The notes beneath the pieces were generated by a model. The model worked only from the letters and a program-made list of their open reading frames with translations. It did no database searches and was not told the DNA's origin. Below, one piece after another: positions 8,483 to 15,946 of a DNA stretch of 37,138 nt; the stretch's first letter is position 1, and every line of letters starts with the position of its first letter. The DNA is from Anaerolineaceae bacterium UBA4890 (lineage in GTDB: Bacteria > Chloroflexota > Anaerolineae > Anaerolineales > Anaerolineaceae), in contig DHCY01000009.1 of the NCBI GenBank assembly GCA_002399085.1, positions 346 through 37,483 on the forward strand, given 5' to 3'. Both the position numbers and the translations under genes were made by a program.

Positions 8483-8508
8483 GAAATGTGCTAGTAAGTA
8501 GACTCAAC

Positions 8509-8566
8509 CTCCCCCTCTCCTGGGACTGCTTGCGTGCCGTAGGCTGAGGGCTGGGGTGTGGGTCTT
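8509..8566 (-). repeat. 58-bp inverted repeat, right copy
   Basis: Perfect reverse complement of 7927-7984, followed by a T run (8565-8571). With the left copy it encloses a 640-bp module. Confidence 0.95.
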
Positions 8567-8638
8567 TTTTTGAGTGAGGCTCGACTAAAATTTATTGTTC
8601 TTTTAATTTCCTCTCCTTATCTGCAGTAAAATTAACCT

Positions 8639-9586
8639 ATGACACCATTCGAACCCACCCCAAAGTCTCCCTACCAACTCACCCCTGAAGTCGCCCAGGC
8701 GAAACGCTATGGGCAGCCGATTGTTGCCCTTGAATCGACGGTAATCACCCACGGCTTGCCCCAACCCCAAAATCTGGAACTTGCCAGGTCGATGGAAATC
8801 ATCGTTCGTGAGGGTGGGGCTACTCCTGCCACAATCGCCCTTATGCATGGCAACGTGAAAGTGGGGTTAAGTGAGACAGACCTCGAACACCTTTCCAGGG
8901 CTGAGAACCCGCGCAAGGTCAGCCTGCGCGATTTTGGGGTAGCGCTGGCAAAAAAGGAAACCGGCGGCACAACTGTCGCTGCGACCATGTTCGTGGCTGA
9001 AAAGCAAAATATCCAGGTTTTTGCCACCGGGGGGATTGGCGGTGTGCACCGCGGTAACCTGATGGATGTTTCAACAGATCTTATGCAGCTGGGGCGCTGC
9101 CCGGTTATGGTAGTTTGTGCAGGGGCAAAGGCAATTCTGGATCTGCCCGCTACGATGGAATATTTGGAAACCCAGGGCGTGCCGGTTATCGGCTATCGTA
9201 CAGACCAACTGCCTGGCTTTTATTCCACCTCAAGCGGCATCAGGCTCAAGGCGCGGGTCGATTCAGCAGAAGAGGCTGCCCAAATTGCCAAAACCCAGTG
9301 GGAGCTTGGCATTAAGAGCGGTGTGCTGCTGGTTGTGCCTCCCCCTGATGAGGTTGCGATCGAGCGTGAAGTAGTAGAAAACTGGATCGAGCTGGCACTG
9401 GCACAGGCTGAGCAAGCCGGCATCCGCGGCAACGCGATCACCCCATATCTGCTTGAAAAAGTGAGCAGGCTCAGCCAGGGTCGCAGCATGCAAACCAATA
9501 TCGCCTTGCTGCAGAATAACGCCCGCGTTGCTGCTGAAGTAGCCAGATTCCTCGCACCTGGATTTCCAGGAAAACAATTCGTTTAA
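8639..9586 (+). CDS. psuG: Pseudouridine-5'-phosphate glycosidase
   Basis: PsuG reversibly cleaves the C-C glycosidic bond of pseudouridine 5'-phosphate to uracil and ribose 5-phosphate, a step in pseudouridine salvage. Family signatures are ALESTVITHGLPQP, GGATPATIALMHG, GGTTVAATM, TGGIGGVHRG and VCAGAKAILDLPATMEYLET. Toward the end come VVPPPDE and the ITPYLLEKVSRLSQGRSMQTN block. The 315-residue length is normal. No strong Shine-Dalgarno site precedes the ATG. The usual partner, a PfkB-type pseudouridine kinase (PsuK), is not adjacent. The stop overlaps the converging gene by 3 bp. Confidence 0.96.
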   Translation: MTPFEPTPKSPYQLTPEVAQAKRYGQPIVALESTVITHGLPQPQNLELARSMEIIVREGGATPATIALMHGNVKVGLSETDLEHLSRAENPRKVSLRDFGVALAKKETGGTTVAATMFVAEKQNIQVFATGGIGGVHRGNLMDVSTDLMQLGRCPVMVVCAGAKAILDLPATMEYLETQGVPVIGYRTDQLPGFYSTSSGIRLKARVDSAEEAAQIAKTQWELGIKSGVLLVVPPPDEVAIEREVVENWIELALAQAEQAGIRGNAITPYLLEKVSRLSQGRSMQTNIALLQNNARVAAEVARFLAPGFPGKQFV

Positions 9587-10443
9587 GGCGTGCTGGTTGG
9601 CAGGGGGGTCGCGCTCGGCACGGGTGTGTTTGTGCGCGTTGGCGTATAGCTGGGAGTTAGCGAAGGTGTTGGTGTAATCGTTGGGGTAGCGGTTGGCGGG
9701 TTGCCCAATACCCTGAAATGACCGCTCATGATCCAGTCGGTACCGATAAAGAACTGCAGTTGATATTGACCAGGCAGCCATTCTTCGGCAGGTAATTCCA
9801 GCCGGCTGACACCATAACCCCCGCTCTGTCCCTGCCAGGTGCCCACATTGTATTGGATCATTTCCCCATCCCGCACCCAAACCTCGGTCCATTGGATGCC
9901 GTTGGTCATCATGTTGTAACTATAAGTGCCAAAGATCACCTCCAGCGGGTTCTCGAATTCATTGGCTGTTTCGATCGGTTGGAGGTCTTCGTCAATTTCA
10001 GTGGAAAATTTGATCGTGCTAAATAGATAATCGTTTTGTGGGGTGCCGATCGCTTCGAACTGGTCGACGATCTCGCCTGGAAGCGAAGGTGTGTTGGTTA
10101 CTGAAGGGGTGTTCGTGATCGTAGGCGTCAGTGTTATTGTGGGCGTCAGCGTGATCGTGGGTGTCAGTGTGATTGTGGGGGTGAGCGAGGGGGTCAGGGT
10201 GGGCGGAAAATAGCGGTAGGCTACTCCTTCGCCCCAGCGCAAGGAGGCGTAGGCAAAGAGGGCGAGGGCGAGTGCGGCTACGATCAGGCGGACTGACAGA
10301 TCATATTGCTGGCGCTTCTTATAGAAGAAGGGCAGCTTCTTGCCAGTTTGAATGGCTTTGCGGGCGCGAAGAATCATAATGACTGCAGCAACCGCAGCCA
10401 TGATCGCAATCACAAACACGGTGGATCGAATATCGATGTTCAC
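9583..10443 (-). CDS. Membrane-anchored protein with Thr-Pro repeats, function unknown
   Basis: I do not recognise a family. Two hydrophobic segments lie at residues 9-26 and 52-68, with a basic loop between (RARKA, KKR). Residues 81-120 are a Thr-Pro linker built on a TPTITL hexapeptide repeat, encoded by an 18-bp unit repeated about four times (10111-10182). A globular region of about 130 residues follows (WVRDGEMIQYN, PGQYQLQFFIG), resembling an immunoglobulin-like fold. The last 36 residues are again Pro-Thr-Ser rich. The globular part is probably outside the cell. A TATAAT -10 lies at 10452-10457 (minus strand). A palindromic operator candidate sits at its -35 position. The gene converges with psuG. 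Confidence 0.75.
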   Translation of the reverse strand: MNIDIRSTVFVIAIMAAVAAVIMILRARKAIQTGKKLPFFYKKRQQYDLSVRLIVAALALALFAYASLRWGEGVAYRYFPPTLTPSLTPTITLTPTITLTPTITLTPTITNTPSVTNTPSLPGEIVDQFEAIGTPQNDYLFSTIKFSTEIDEDLQPIETANEFENPLEVIFGTYSYNMMTNGIQWTEVWVRDGEMIQYNVGTWQGQSGGYGVSRLELPAEEWLPGQYQLQFFIGTDWIMSGHFRVLGNPPTATPTITPTPSLTPSYTPTRTNTPVPSATPLPTSTP

Positions 10444-10476
10444 TTTTTTGGATTATAGCAGTATATCCCGGGCATG

Positions 10477-10490
10477 AAGGTGCGCACCTT
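10477..10490. promoter_or_regulatory. 14-bp perfect palindrome, candidate operator
   Basis: AAGGTGCGCACCTT is a perfect palindrome 34 bases before the 10443 start, and it covers the expected -35 region of that gene's promoter. The half GTGCGCACCTT recurs at 13790-13800, upstream of the DUF1801 gene. The binding protein is unknown. Confidence 0.45.
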
Positions 10491-10578
10491 TCAAATGGAA
10501 GAGCAAAACAATCACCTCCCAGCCAGATATGCTACAGCAGGTTCAAGAGTTACTCCTTTGTGTGCAGTCTGCGACGAA

Positions 10579-12162
10579 CTATTTTCGTTTTCGCAGATCC
10601 TTGATAACCTGGTCTGCGGCAATTTTCCCAGTCAGCAGTGAAATGGGCAACCCCGATGGGCTGTAGGTCCATTGTCCAGCCTGGTAGATGCCGGGAATGG
10701 GTGTTTTTACGGCATTCATGATCTTCGGAATACGACTTTCTGCCGGAATGGGGTCATTATCTAACGCCCAACCAGTGATCGCTCCCTGGAAGTTGCCCGA
10801 ATAGCTTTCTATCGTGAGCGGGGTGGAAGAAAACTGGTGAATAACAGCCTCAGATAACCCGGGGTAGATGGAGTTACTCAAGGTCGCGATCATTTGAGTT
10901 TCACAATACGACTTGAACTCTTCGTACCATCCGGCAAGTTCGATCGCCTTTGTCAATTGGTAATCAAACAGCACGCTGACAATTAAGCCGGTTTTATTGG
11001 CGGGTGCCAGAGCCGGATCTCTCAGTACCGGGCAGGAGATTTCGTAAGTGGTCAGGGCAAAGTACTTGTCGAGCCAATTCTTCACGGTTTCACGCTCCGC
11101 GGTCGCTGGAATTTCACCTGCCTGGGTTTGACCAGCCTTGCTGGGGGTATAAAAGAAGTGTTCAGTTGCGATGTTGGAGAAATATTCCTTTGGCAGGTTA
11201 ACTCCCAGGAACAACGATAAAATCGAATCGTTGCCGGTCATTCCCCGCAGCTCTTCCTTACGCGCAGTAAAAGCCTGACTGAATTTATTGTCCGGGATCT
11301 CAGCCGGGTTGATGATCTTATAGAGGGTTTTAAGGTCTGCTGCCCAGATCAGTCTCTCATATTCCCATCGGTTCCCCTTCTCATCGGTTAAAACTTTGTT
11401 TGTTGGATCCAGGCTGCTGATTTTGGTATTTGTCCTGATTTCACCATGGTGTTCTTCAATAAATGATACAAGCTTTGCGGGGAAAACACCGGTTCCACCC
11501 AGGGGATAATAGTAGTCGATGTAGAGTTTTAAATAACTGAGGGCAAAGAATGCCGGTGTGGCATGGAAAAAATGCTGGGAGATAATATCCAGCAGGGATT
11601 GGTTTTGGGAAAACTTTTTCAAGAAATCTACCACCGGTTCGTTCAAAGCCGCAATTTTTGGAGCGGTAATGGCATATTTGACCATCCAGGGAAGGATAAC
11701 CTTGCCAAAATATGCCGCGTCTTCTTTAAAATCAAGAAAAATCGGATTGTCGATGCCGTATTGAACATCCATGTAGTGCATGATTTTTCGGATTTGCCGT
11801 ACGATTTCTGTTATCTCTTCCCGACTTTCCGGGTAAAGATTGGTTAACAACGCCTGATAGTTATCAACATCCTCTTCCGAATTGACCCGGATGACATGGT
11901 TCTCAACCCCAAGAGAAATGTGGTTTTTTTCAAAATCCAGCTCAATTCCCAGGGATCGCAGCATGGGGAAAAGCACACCCGAATCTTCCAGTGCGCGAAT
12001 ACCACCATCGTAAACAAATCCATCACGTTCAAAGGAGTTCACCAAACCGCCGCAGCGGCTTTCTTTTTCACATAGCAGCACTTTTTGCCCTGCTTTGGCT
12101 AGGAACGCGGCTGCGGTTAACCCCGAGATCCCGCCACCCACAACAATTGCGTCATATTTCAT
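10579..12162 (-). CDS. FAD-dependent oxidoreductase, phytoene desaturase/carotene isomerase-like
   Basis: This is a flavin amine-oxidase/CrtI-type protein. The N-terminal Rossmann motif VVGGGISGLTAAAF (residues 7-20) is followed by the conserved CEKESRCGGL. The C-terminal FAD motif is IPGIYQAGQWTYSPSGLPIS near 490-510. At 527 residues the length fits CrtI/CrtISO or retinol-saturase-like members. The substrate could be a polyunsaturated lipid or isoprenoid. No carotenoid genes are nearby, so a carotenoid role is not supported by context. It starts 8 bp after the SDR gene with GAGG before ATG, the last gene of a three-gene operon. Confidence 0.85.
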   Translation of the reverse strand: MKYDAIVVGGGISGLTAAAFLAKAGQKVLLCEKESRCGGLVNSFERDGFVYDGGIRALEDSGVLFPMLRSLGIELDFEKNHISLGVENHVIRVNSEEDVDNYQALLTNLYPESREEITEIVRQIRKIMHYMDVQYGIDNPIFLDFKEDAAYFGKVILPWMVKYAITAPKIAALNEPVVDFLKKFSQNQSLLDIISQHFFHATPAFFALSYLKLYIDYYYPLGGTGVFPAKLVSFIEEHHGEIRTNTKISSLDPTNKVLTDEKGNRWEYERLIWAADLKTLYKIINPAEIPDNKFSQAFTARKEELRGMTGNDSILSLFLGVNLPKEYFSNIATEHFFYTPSKAGQTQAGEIPATAERETVKNWLDKYFALTTYEISCPVLRDPALAPANKTGLIVSVLFDYQLTKAIELAGWYEEFKSYCETQMIATLSNSIYPGLSEAVIHQFSSTPLTIESYSGNFQGAITGWALDNDPIPAESRIPKIMNAVKTPIPGIYQAGQWTYSPSGLPISLLTGKIAADQVIKDLRKRK

Positions 12163-12170
12163 AAAATCCT

Positions 12171-13130
12171 CTATGCTGACCTTTCTTCAGATAATTCCTG
12201 GTCAATTACAGTCTCCGGGTTTGAAAGTCCGGTCATTTCTTCGCTGATTTTCCAAACCCTTGGTATAAGCGAACGATCCAAAGCATATGCGGCTGGTTTT
12301 TCTTCAATGGTGAGATTAAAAAACTTTCCGCTCACATCCGCCATTTCAGGGGCAGCCGCATGGTAATAAATTGCTTCCGCTGAGATCGAGGGATCTTTGA
12401 GTATCCACCAAAGCAAATAACGTTTGTATAACCTGTACGAGCGTTCGTTGTTCATACCAATGTTGCTTCTCACCTCTCCCGGGTGTACCGCATTAATCGT
12501 TACACCGGAGCCTGTTAATCTATCAGATAATTCCCAAACTGTCAGCATCTGCGCGACTTTCGACGCGCCGTAGCTTTGCAGCCCGCGATAGCGGCGTCGA
12601 TCCCAATTGAGATCATCCAGATCCAACCCACCAAACCGGTGACCCTGGGAATTCACCTGGATGATTCGTGCAGGCGCGCTGGCAATTAGCTTTTCAAGCA
12701 GCAAACGGGTAAACAGAAATGACGCCAGGTGGTTCACGGCAAACACCATTTCGAAGCCATCCTCACTTAACGTGCGGTGAGTGTGATGAACGCCGGCATT
12801 GTTGATCAGAACATCCAGCCTGGAATAGTTGTTATTAATGGTTTCTGCCGCTTTGCGCACATCGGACAACCTGGAAAAGTCTGCCAAAACCACATCGATT
12901 TGGACCGGGAACTGCTGCTGCAGTTCTTCTTTTACCGCAAGTGCCTTTTGCTCGTTCCGGCAGACCATCACGATGTTTGCGCCGGCTTGCGCCAGGCGTT
13001 TGGCTGTCTGATAACCCACGCCAGAAGTTGCGCCTGTGATGACGCAGACCTTGCCATCCATGCCTGCAGTCGTAGTTTTTTGCGGCAATCGTGCGTTTTG
13101 AATGAATTGCAGTTCGTCAGGTAGTTTCAA
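12171..13130 (-). CDS. Short-chain dehydrogenase/reductase, retinol-dehydrogenase-like
   Basis: This is an NAD(P)-dependent oxidoreductase of the classical SDR fold. TGATSGVG (32-39) is the cofactor loop, with NNAG at 110-113 and S161. Catalytic Y187 and K191 lie in YGASK, and AVHPGEVRSNIG is typical of retinol-dehydrogenase/WWOX-like SDRs. The start is TTG at 13130, with AAGGAAGG six bases before it. An ATG at 13061 (residue 24, just before the Rossmann strand) is the alternative. It is the middle gene of an operon with an NTF2-like gene (29 bp upstream) and an FAD oxidoreductase (8 bp downstream). Confidence 0.9.
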   Translation of the reverse strand: MKLPDELQFIQNARLPQKTTTAGMDGKVCVITGATSGVGYQTAKRLAQAGANIVMVCRNEQKALAVKEELQQQFPVQIDVVLADFSRLSDVRKAAETINNNYSRLDVLINNAGVHHTHRTLSEDGFEMVFAVNHLASFLFTRLLLEKLIASAPARIIQVNSQGHRFGGLDLDDLNWDRRRYRGLQSYGASKVAQMLTVWELSDRLTGSGVTINAVHPGEVRSNIGMNNERSYRLYKRYLLWWILKDPSISAEAIYYHAAAPEMADVSGKFFNLTIEEKPAAYALDRSLIPRVWKISEEMTGLSNPETVIDQELSEERSA

Positions 13131-13159
13131 GAAGCGCCTTCCTTTTGTTAAGGGTATAT

Positions 13160-13630
13160 TTATCCAAACTTATTATGTAAGAACTTCCGGTACCTGCGAT
13201 GAAACCAGGGGATACCGTTAAAAATATCGCCCCAGAGATCAAAATAGTCCCTTTGTTCAATAATTCGGTTATCTTCTCCAATGGTTAGCTTTGTGCAGCC
13301 AAACATGGGAGTCATCGGAAACTTCTTAAAACTCATCTCCATTTTCCATTGAAAGAAGACGATATTCGCTTCCATCACAATCGATTGAATCTCCATGTTC
13401 AGTTGTTCACAGCGATCGGTCAGGCGATTGCACATCTTGGTAAATTCGTCGATGCCCTCTATTCTTTGAATGCTGTCTTGAAAAACAATATCCTCATGAT
13501 AGTATGGAAAGATATGGGACCAGTCTGGTTTGCCGTTGGGATTGTAGGTTTTTGACCAAAGGGAGCGAATGCTTTCAACCGAAAGTGGTTCAAGCGTCGC
13601 ACCGTTGGTTTCATCGAAAGATTGTGTCAT
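13160..13630 (-). CDS. NTF2/SnoaL-like protein
   Basis: A 156-residue cone-fold protein, recognised by the SnoaL/NTF2 pattern: a helix with a DIVFQDSIQRIEG strand pair, FTKMCNRLTDRCEQLNMEI, then alternating strands (VFFQWKMEMSF, GCTKLTIGEDNRIIEQRDYFD). W, H and D residues such as WSHIFPYYHEDI could line a ligand pocket. Members bind or transform small hydrophobic substrates or stabilise partner enzymes. It is the first gene of the operon with the SDR and FAD oxidoreductase, suggesting a shared lipid or isoprenoid pathway (inferred). AAGGGTGA precedes the ATG. Confidence 0.8.
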   Translation of the reverse strand: MTQSFDETNGATLEPLSVESIRSLWSKTYNPNGKPDWSHIFPYYHEDIVFQDSIQRIEGIDEFTKMCNRLTDRCEQLNMEIQSIVMEANIVFFQWKMEMSFKKFPMTPMFGCTKLTIGEDNRIIEQRDYFDLWGDIFNGIPWFHRRYRKFLHNKFG

Positions 13631-13783
13631 TACTAATCACCCTTGCTATTGAAAATTTAGATTCTAATGATCAATTATAACTTTGTGTTCAGTTTGCGGA
13701 GCTAAATAATCGATAGTAATCGCAGCATTATTCCTGGAACAGGACAGTTCTAACTTGCCACGTCGGGACATTTCTATTTAGCC

Positions 13784-13846
13784 TTGACAGTGCGCACCTT
13801 AAAGGTATCAGGTTTTCTTGCAGTCAGATGGAGGTTGTCATATTAT
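13784..13846 (+). promoter_or_regulatory. Promoter and upstream palindrome of the DUF1801 gene
   Basis: TTGCAG (13818-13823) and TATTAT (13841-13846) are exactly 17 bp apart, 24 bases before the chosen start at 13870. About 25 bp further upstream is a second TTGACA (13784-13789), followed by GTGCGCACCTTAAAGGT. This contains the 11-bp palindrome ACCTTAAAGGT and the GTGCGCACCTT element shared with 10477-10490. Confidence 0.55.
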
Positions 13847-13869
13847 CAATTAATAAAGAAGGAGAAATG

Positions 13870-14217
13870 ATGGAAAACGAGATAGATGCCTATTTAAAAA
13901 CTTTGCCAAAAGATCACCGCGTTCTCTTAGAAAAGGTTCGGGAGATCGCCTTGGGCGTGGAACCCGACCTAGAGCAAACGATCAGTTATGGCATTCCCAC
14001 TCTGAAGAAAAACGGGAAGAATGTTTTGCATTTTGCGGCACAAAAGGCTCACCTGGGTCTTTACCCTGGTTCAGACGCCATTGCGCATTTTGAAGACAGG
14101 TTGAAAGACTACGAAACCAGTAAAGGCACAATTAAGGTTCCCTATGTTCAACCATTGGATTTCAAGCTGATCGAAGACCTGGTGCTCTATAACCTGGAGC
14201 GCGTTGCGAAAAAGTAG
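13870..14217 (+). CDS. DUF1801/YdhG-like protein (iron-chaperone annotated family)
   Basis: A small 115-residue protein of the DUF1801 (YdhG/frataxin-like fold) family. The opening IDAYLKTLPKDHRVLLEKVREIA, the central PDLEQTISYGIPTLKKNGK and HFAAQKAHLGLYPG are diagnostic. GTIKVPYVQPLDFKLIEDLV closes it. Bacillus relatives have been linked to iron delivery, but the role is not firmly known for most members. An upstream in-frame start (13828) would lie inside the promoter. AAGGAG at 13859-13864 favours the ATG at 13870 over the adjacent ATG at 13867. Confidence 0.87.
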   Translation: MENEIDAYLKTLPKDHRVLLEKVREIALGVEPDLEQTISYGIPTLKKNGKNVLHFAAQKAHLGLYPGSDAIAHFEDRLKDYETSKGTIKVPYVQPLDFKLIEDLVLYNLERVAKK

Positions 14218-14238
14218 TCATTTTTCTGGGAGATGGGT

Positions 14239-14262
14239 TTTCATGGTCAGGAGACCATGAAA
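14239..14262. repeat. Strong hairpin after the DUF1801 gene
   Basis: A perfect 10-bp stem (14239-14248 with 14253-14262) with a 4-base AGGA loop, 21 bases past the stop. No T run follows on either strand, so it is not a classical terminator. Its minus-strand core GGTCTCCTGACC is identical to one in the repeat cluster at 25203-25290. Confidence 0.6.
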
Positions 14263-14323
14263 GAACAGTAGAGTAGCTTTTAAAGGTAATTCCCGTAAAA
14301 TAATTTGCACCTAATATGAAAAT

Positions 14324-14401
14324 CAAGGATTGTATCCTGTATTTTCTGGGATCACATCCTGTTATTCATGGGATTGAATCCTTGAAAATACAGGATTTGC
14401 A
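14324..14401 (-). repeat. Modular inverted repeat left of the AAA_14 ATPase gene
   Basis: Read on the minus strand from 14401 it begins TGCAAATCCTG, then TTTTCAAGGAT, ATCCC and GAAAATACA blocks. The same series is found on the plus strand from 15757 to the right of the gene. The left copy holds about 22 bp more, apparently an internal duplication of the GGAT...ATCCC unit. Within itself it also has a 12-bp perfect inverted pair (14335-14346 with 14384-14395). Confidence 0.85.
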
Positions 14402-14410
14402 TTGTATAAT
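14382..14410 (+). promoter_or_regulatory. Promoter of the AAA_14 ATPase gene
   Basis: TTGAAA (14382-14387) and TATAAT (14405-14410) are 17 bp apart, a near-consensus sigma-70 promoter. The -35 hexamer lies inside the flanking repeat and the -10 just beyond its inner edge, so the repeat supplies part of the promoter. Confidence 0.8.
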
Positions 14411-14447
14411 TGACCTCGTAGACAAAAATTGGTTCGAGGAGTGATAG

Positions 14448-15656
14448 ATGTACATAAAAAGACATCTCGAAAAAGAGATTTTATCTGCCAGCGAAGGGTA
14501 TCCGGTTGTCATGGTTACTGGCTCAAGGCAGGTCGGAAAGACAACTCTTCTAAAACAATTGGCTGGTGACAACCGCGCTTTTGTTTCACTGGATGATATG
14601 AGTCAACGTCTTTTAGCCCAAAACCAACCACAACTTTTTCTTCAAAACCACACACCACCGCTCATTATTGATGAAATTCAGTATGCTCCCGAGTTGTTTA
14701 CCTATATAAAGATTGCGGTCGATGAAAACAACAAGAACGGTCAGTTCTGGTTGACGGGTTCTCAAATATTCCCGCTTATGCAGGGCGTGCAAGAAACGCT
14801 TGCCGGAAGGGTCCGGTTATTACAGTTGAGTGGGCTCTCTCAAAGTGAACTTAATGGAACGGAAAATCTCATTTTCCCCCCAACCATTGAAGATTTATTC
14901 AAAAGATCCAAAGAAATCAAAGATGACGAAAAAATTTTAACAAAAATCATCCGAGGGGGCTATCCCAGGCTATTAACCCAACCAGCAATTACTGTTGAGG
15001 GTTTTTACAACTCTTACTTGCAGACATATATAGCGAGAGATGTTCGCGAAATTACCAATGTCATGGATACGAGCAAATTCCTCCAGTTTGTTGCATTGCT
15101 GGCTACCAGAACAGCCCAGGAGCTAAATCTGGCAGGTTTGAGTCGCGATTTAATGATTGACAGCACCACAGTCAGGCGTTGGTTGAATGTATTAGAAATA
15201 TCTGGGATCGTAGTAAGTTTGCCTTCCTTTTCAAAAAATCCAAGTAGGCGCGTCGTAAAACGACCAAAAATTTATTTCATCGATACTGGCCTGGTTTGTC
15301 AGTTATTGGGGATCGAGGACGAAGAAGGACTAAGTAATACTCCCTTGAGAGGTTCGATATTTGAAACATGGGTGGTTTCTGAGGTCTACAAGAGCTGGTG
15401 GAATGATGGTCGCCTACCCCGATTATCCTATTATCGCGACTCTAGTCAAAAAGAAATTGACTTGATGATTGATCGTAATGGCAAGTTGTACCCTTTTGGG
15501 ATTAAGATCAATTTCAACGCGGCGCATGCCTTCAAGAATTTTAGCGTGCTCGATTCAATTGGAGTACCGTTGGGTTACGGAGGATTACTCCATTCAGGCG
15601 ATGAAATCGTTCCAACTAGAGAAAATTGTTGGCTGATTCCGTCCCGATTGATTTAA
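14448..15656 (+). CDS. AAA_14/DUF4143 family ATPase
   Basis: A 402-residue P-loop ATPase of the AAA_14 type followed by DUF4143. Walker A is GSRQVGKTT (25-33), Walker B LIIDEIQ (72-78), and the sensor strand is FWLTGSQ. Then come the winged-helix-like region (ELNLAGLSRDLMIDSTTVRRWL) and the DUF4143 restriction-nuclease-like end (KRPKIYFIDTGLVCQLLG, GSIFETWVVSEVYKS, SYYRDSSQKEIDLMI). In the last motif the usual IEVK is GIKI (G351, K353), so the acidic residue is missing. AGGAG stands six bases before the ATG. The family is patchily distributed and its role is unknown. The inverted repeats on both sides suggest this is a transferable single-gene unit. Confidence 0.92.
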   Translation: MYIKRHLEKEILSASEGYPVVMVTGSRQVGKTTLLKQLAGDNRAFVSLDDMSQRLLAQNQPQLFLQNHTPPLIIDEIQYAPELFTYIKIAVDENNKNGQFWLTGSQIFPLMQGVQETLAGRVRLLQLSGLSQSELNGTENLIFPPTIEDLFKRSKEIKDDEKILTKIIRGGYPRLLTQPAITVEGFYNSYLQTYIARDVREITNVMDTSKFLQFVALLATRTAQELNLAGLSRDLMIDSTTVRRWLNVLEISGIVVSLPSFSKNPSRRVVKRPKIYFIDTGLVCQLLGIEDEEGLSNTPLRGSIFETWVVSEVYKSWWNDGRLPRLSYYRDSSQKEIDLMIDRNGKLYPFGIKINFNAAHAFKNFSVLDSIGVPLGYGGLLHSGDEIVPTRENCWLIPSRLI

Positions 15657-15673
15657 CAAAAGATCATCATTAA

Positions 15674-15720
15674 CCTTTGTCGGCGAGATCTTTGTTGGCG
15701 AAGGTCTCCCGACCGAGCCA
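15674..15720 (+). repeat. Interspersed palindromic repeat (same family as 25203-25290)
   Basis: GTTGGCGAAGGTCTCCCGAC with the following CGAGCC (15694-15719) can fold as TGGC/GCCA plus GGTC/GACC around a TCCC loop. A shorter degenerate copy (TTGTCGGCGAGATCT) immediately precedes it. Near-identical units occur in tandem at 25203-25290. Confidence 0.75.
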
Positions 15721-15756
15721 CTACAGTATTGGAACGCACCATAATCTCATGCCATT

Positions 15757-15805
15757 TGCAAATCCTGGTTTTTCAAGGATCTGATCCCTGAAAATACAAG
15801 ACCAA
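15757..15805 (+). repeat. Modular inverted repeat right of the AAA_14 ATPase gene
   Basis: Begins TGCAAATCCTG at 15757, then TTTTTCAAGGAT, CTGATCCC and TGAAAATACAAGA. It aligns with the reverse complement of 14401-14324, with few substitutions and one 22-bp length difference. The inner edges of the two repeats lie 46 bp before the gene and 100 bp after it. Confidence 0.85.
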
Positions 15806-15946
15806 TATTAATTTCTCCAGATTAAAGCCTCAGCAATATACAGAAGTAAATCGTGTGAGCACACATTTTTTCGGTCGGGATTGTGTTTAATCTGTTACAA
15901 TTCGCGATTGCGACCAGTAAATAAATTTTTCAGATCGGATCAAACT

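Larger units (their letters stand above)
7795..8638. other. Intergenic accessory block holding a DUF559 remnant and its repeats
   Basis: This stretch between recJ and psuG contains no intact gene. It holds a left inverted repeat, a frameshifted DUF559 gene, a degenerate repeat copy and a right inverted repeat, listed separately. I see no target-site duplication at the outer repeat edges, no transposase and no RNA gene. The outer flanks (7795-7926 and 8567-8638) are plain sequence carrying at most the promoters of recJ and psuG. Confidence 0.8.

Noticed and set aside
9263..9892. A 209-codon minus-strand frame.
   Set aside because: Overlaps the ends of psuG and the Thr-Pro membrane protein gene, both of which have better support.
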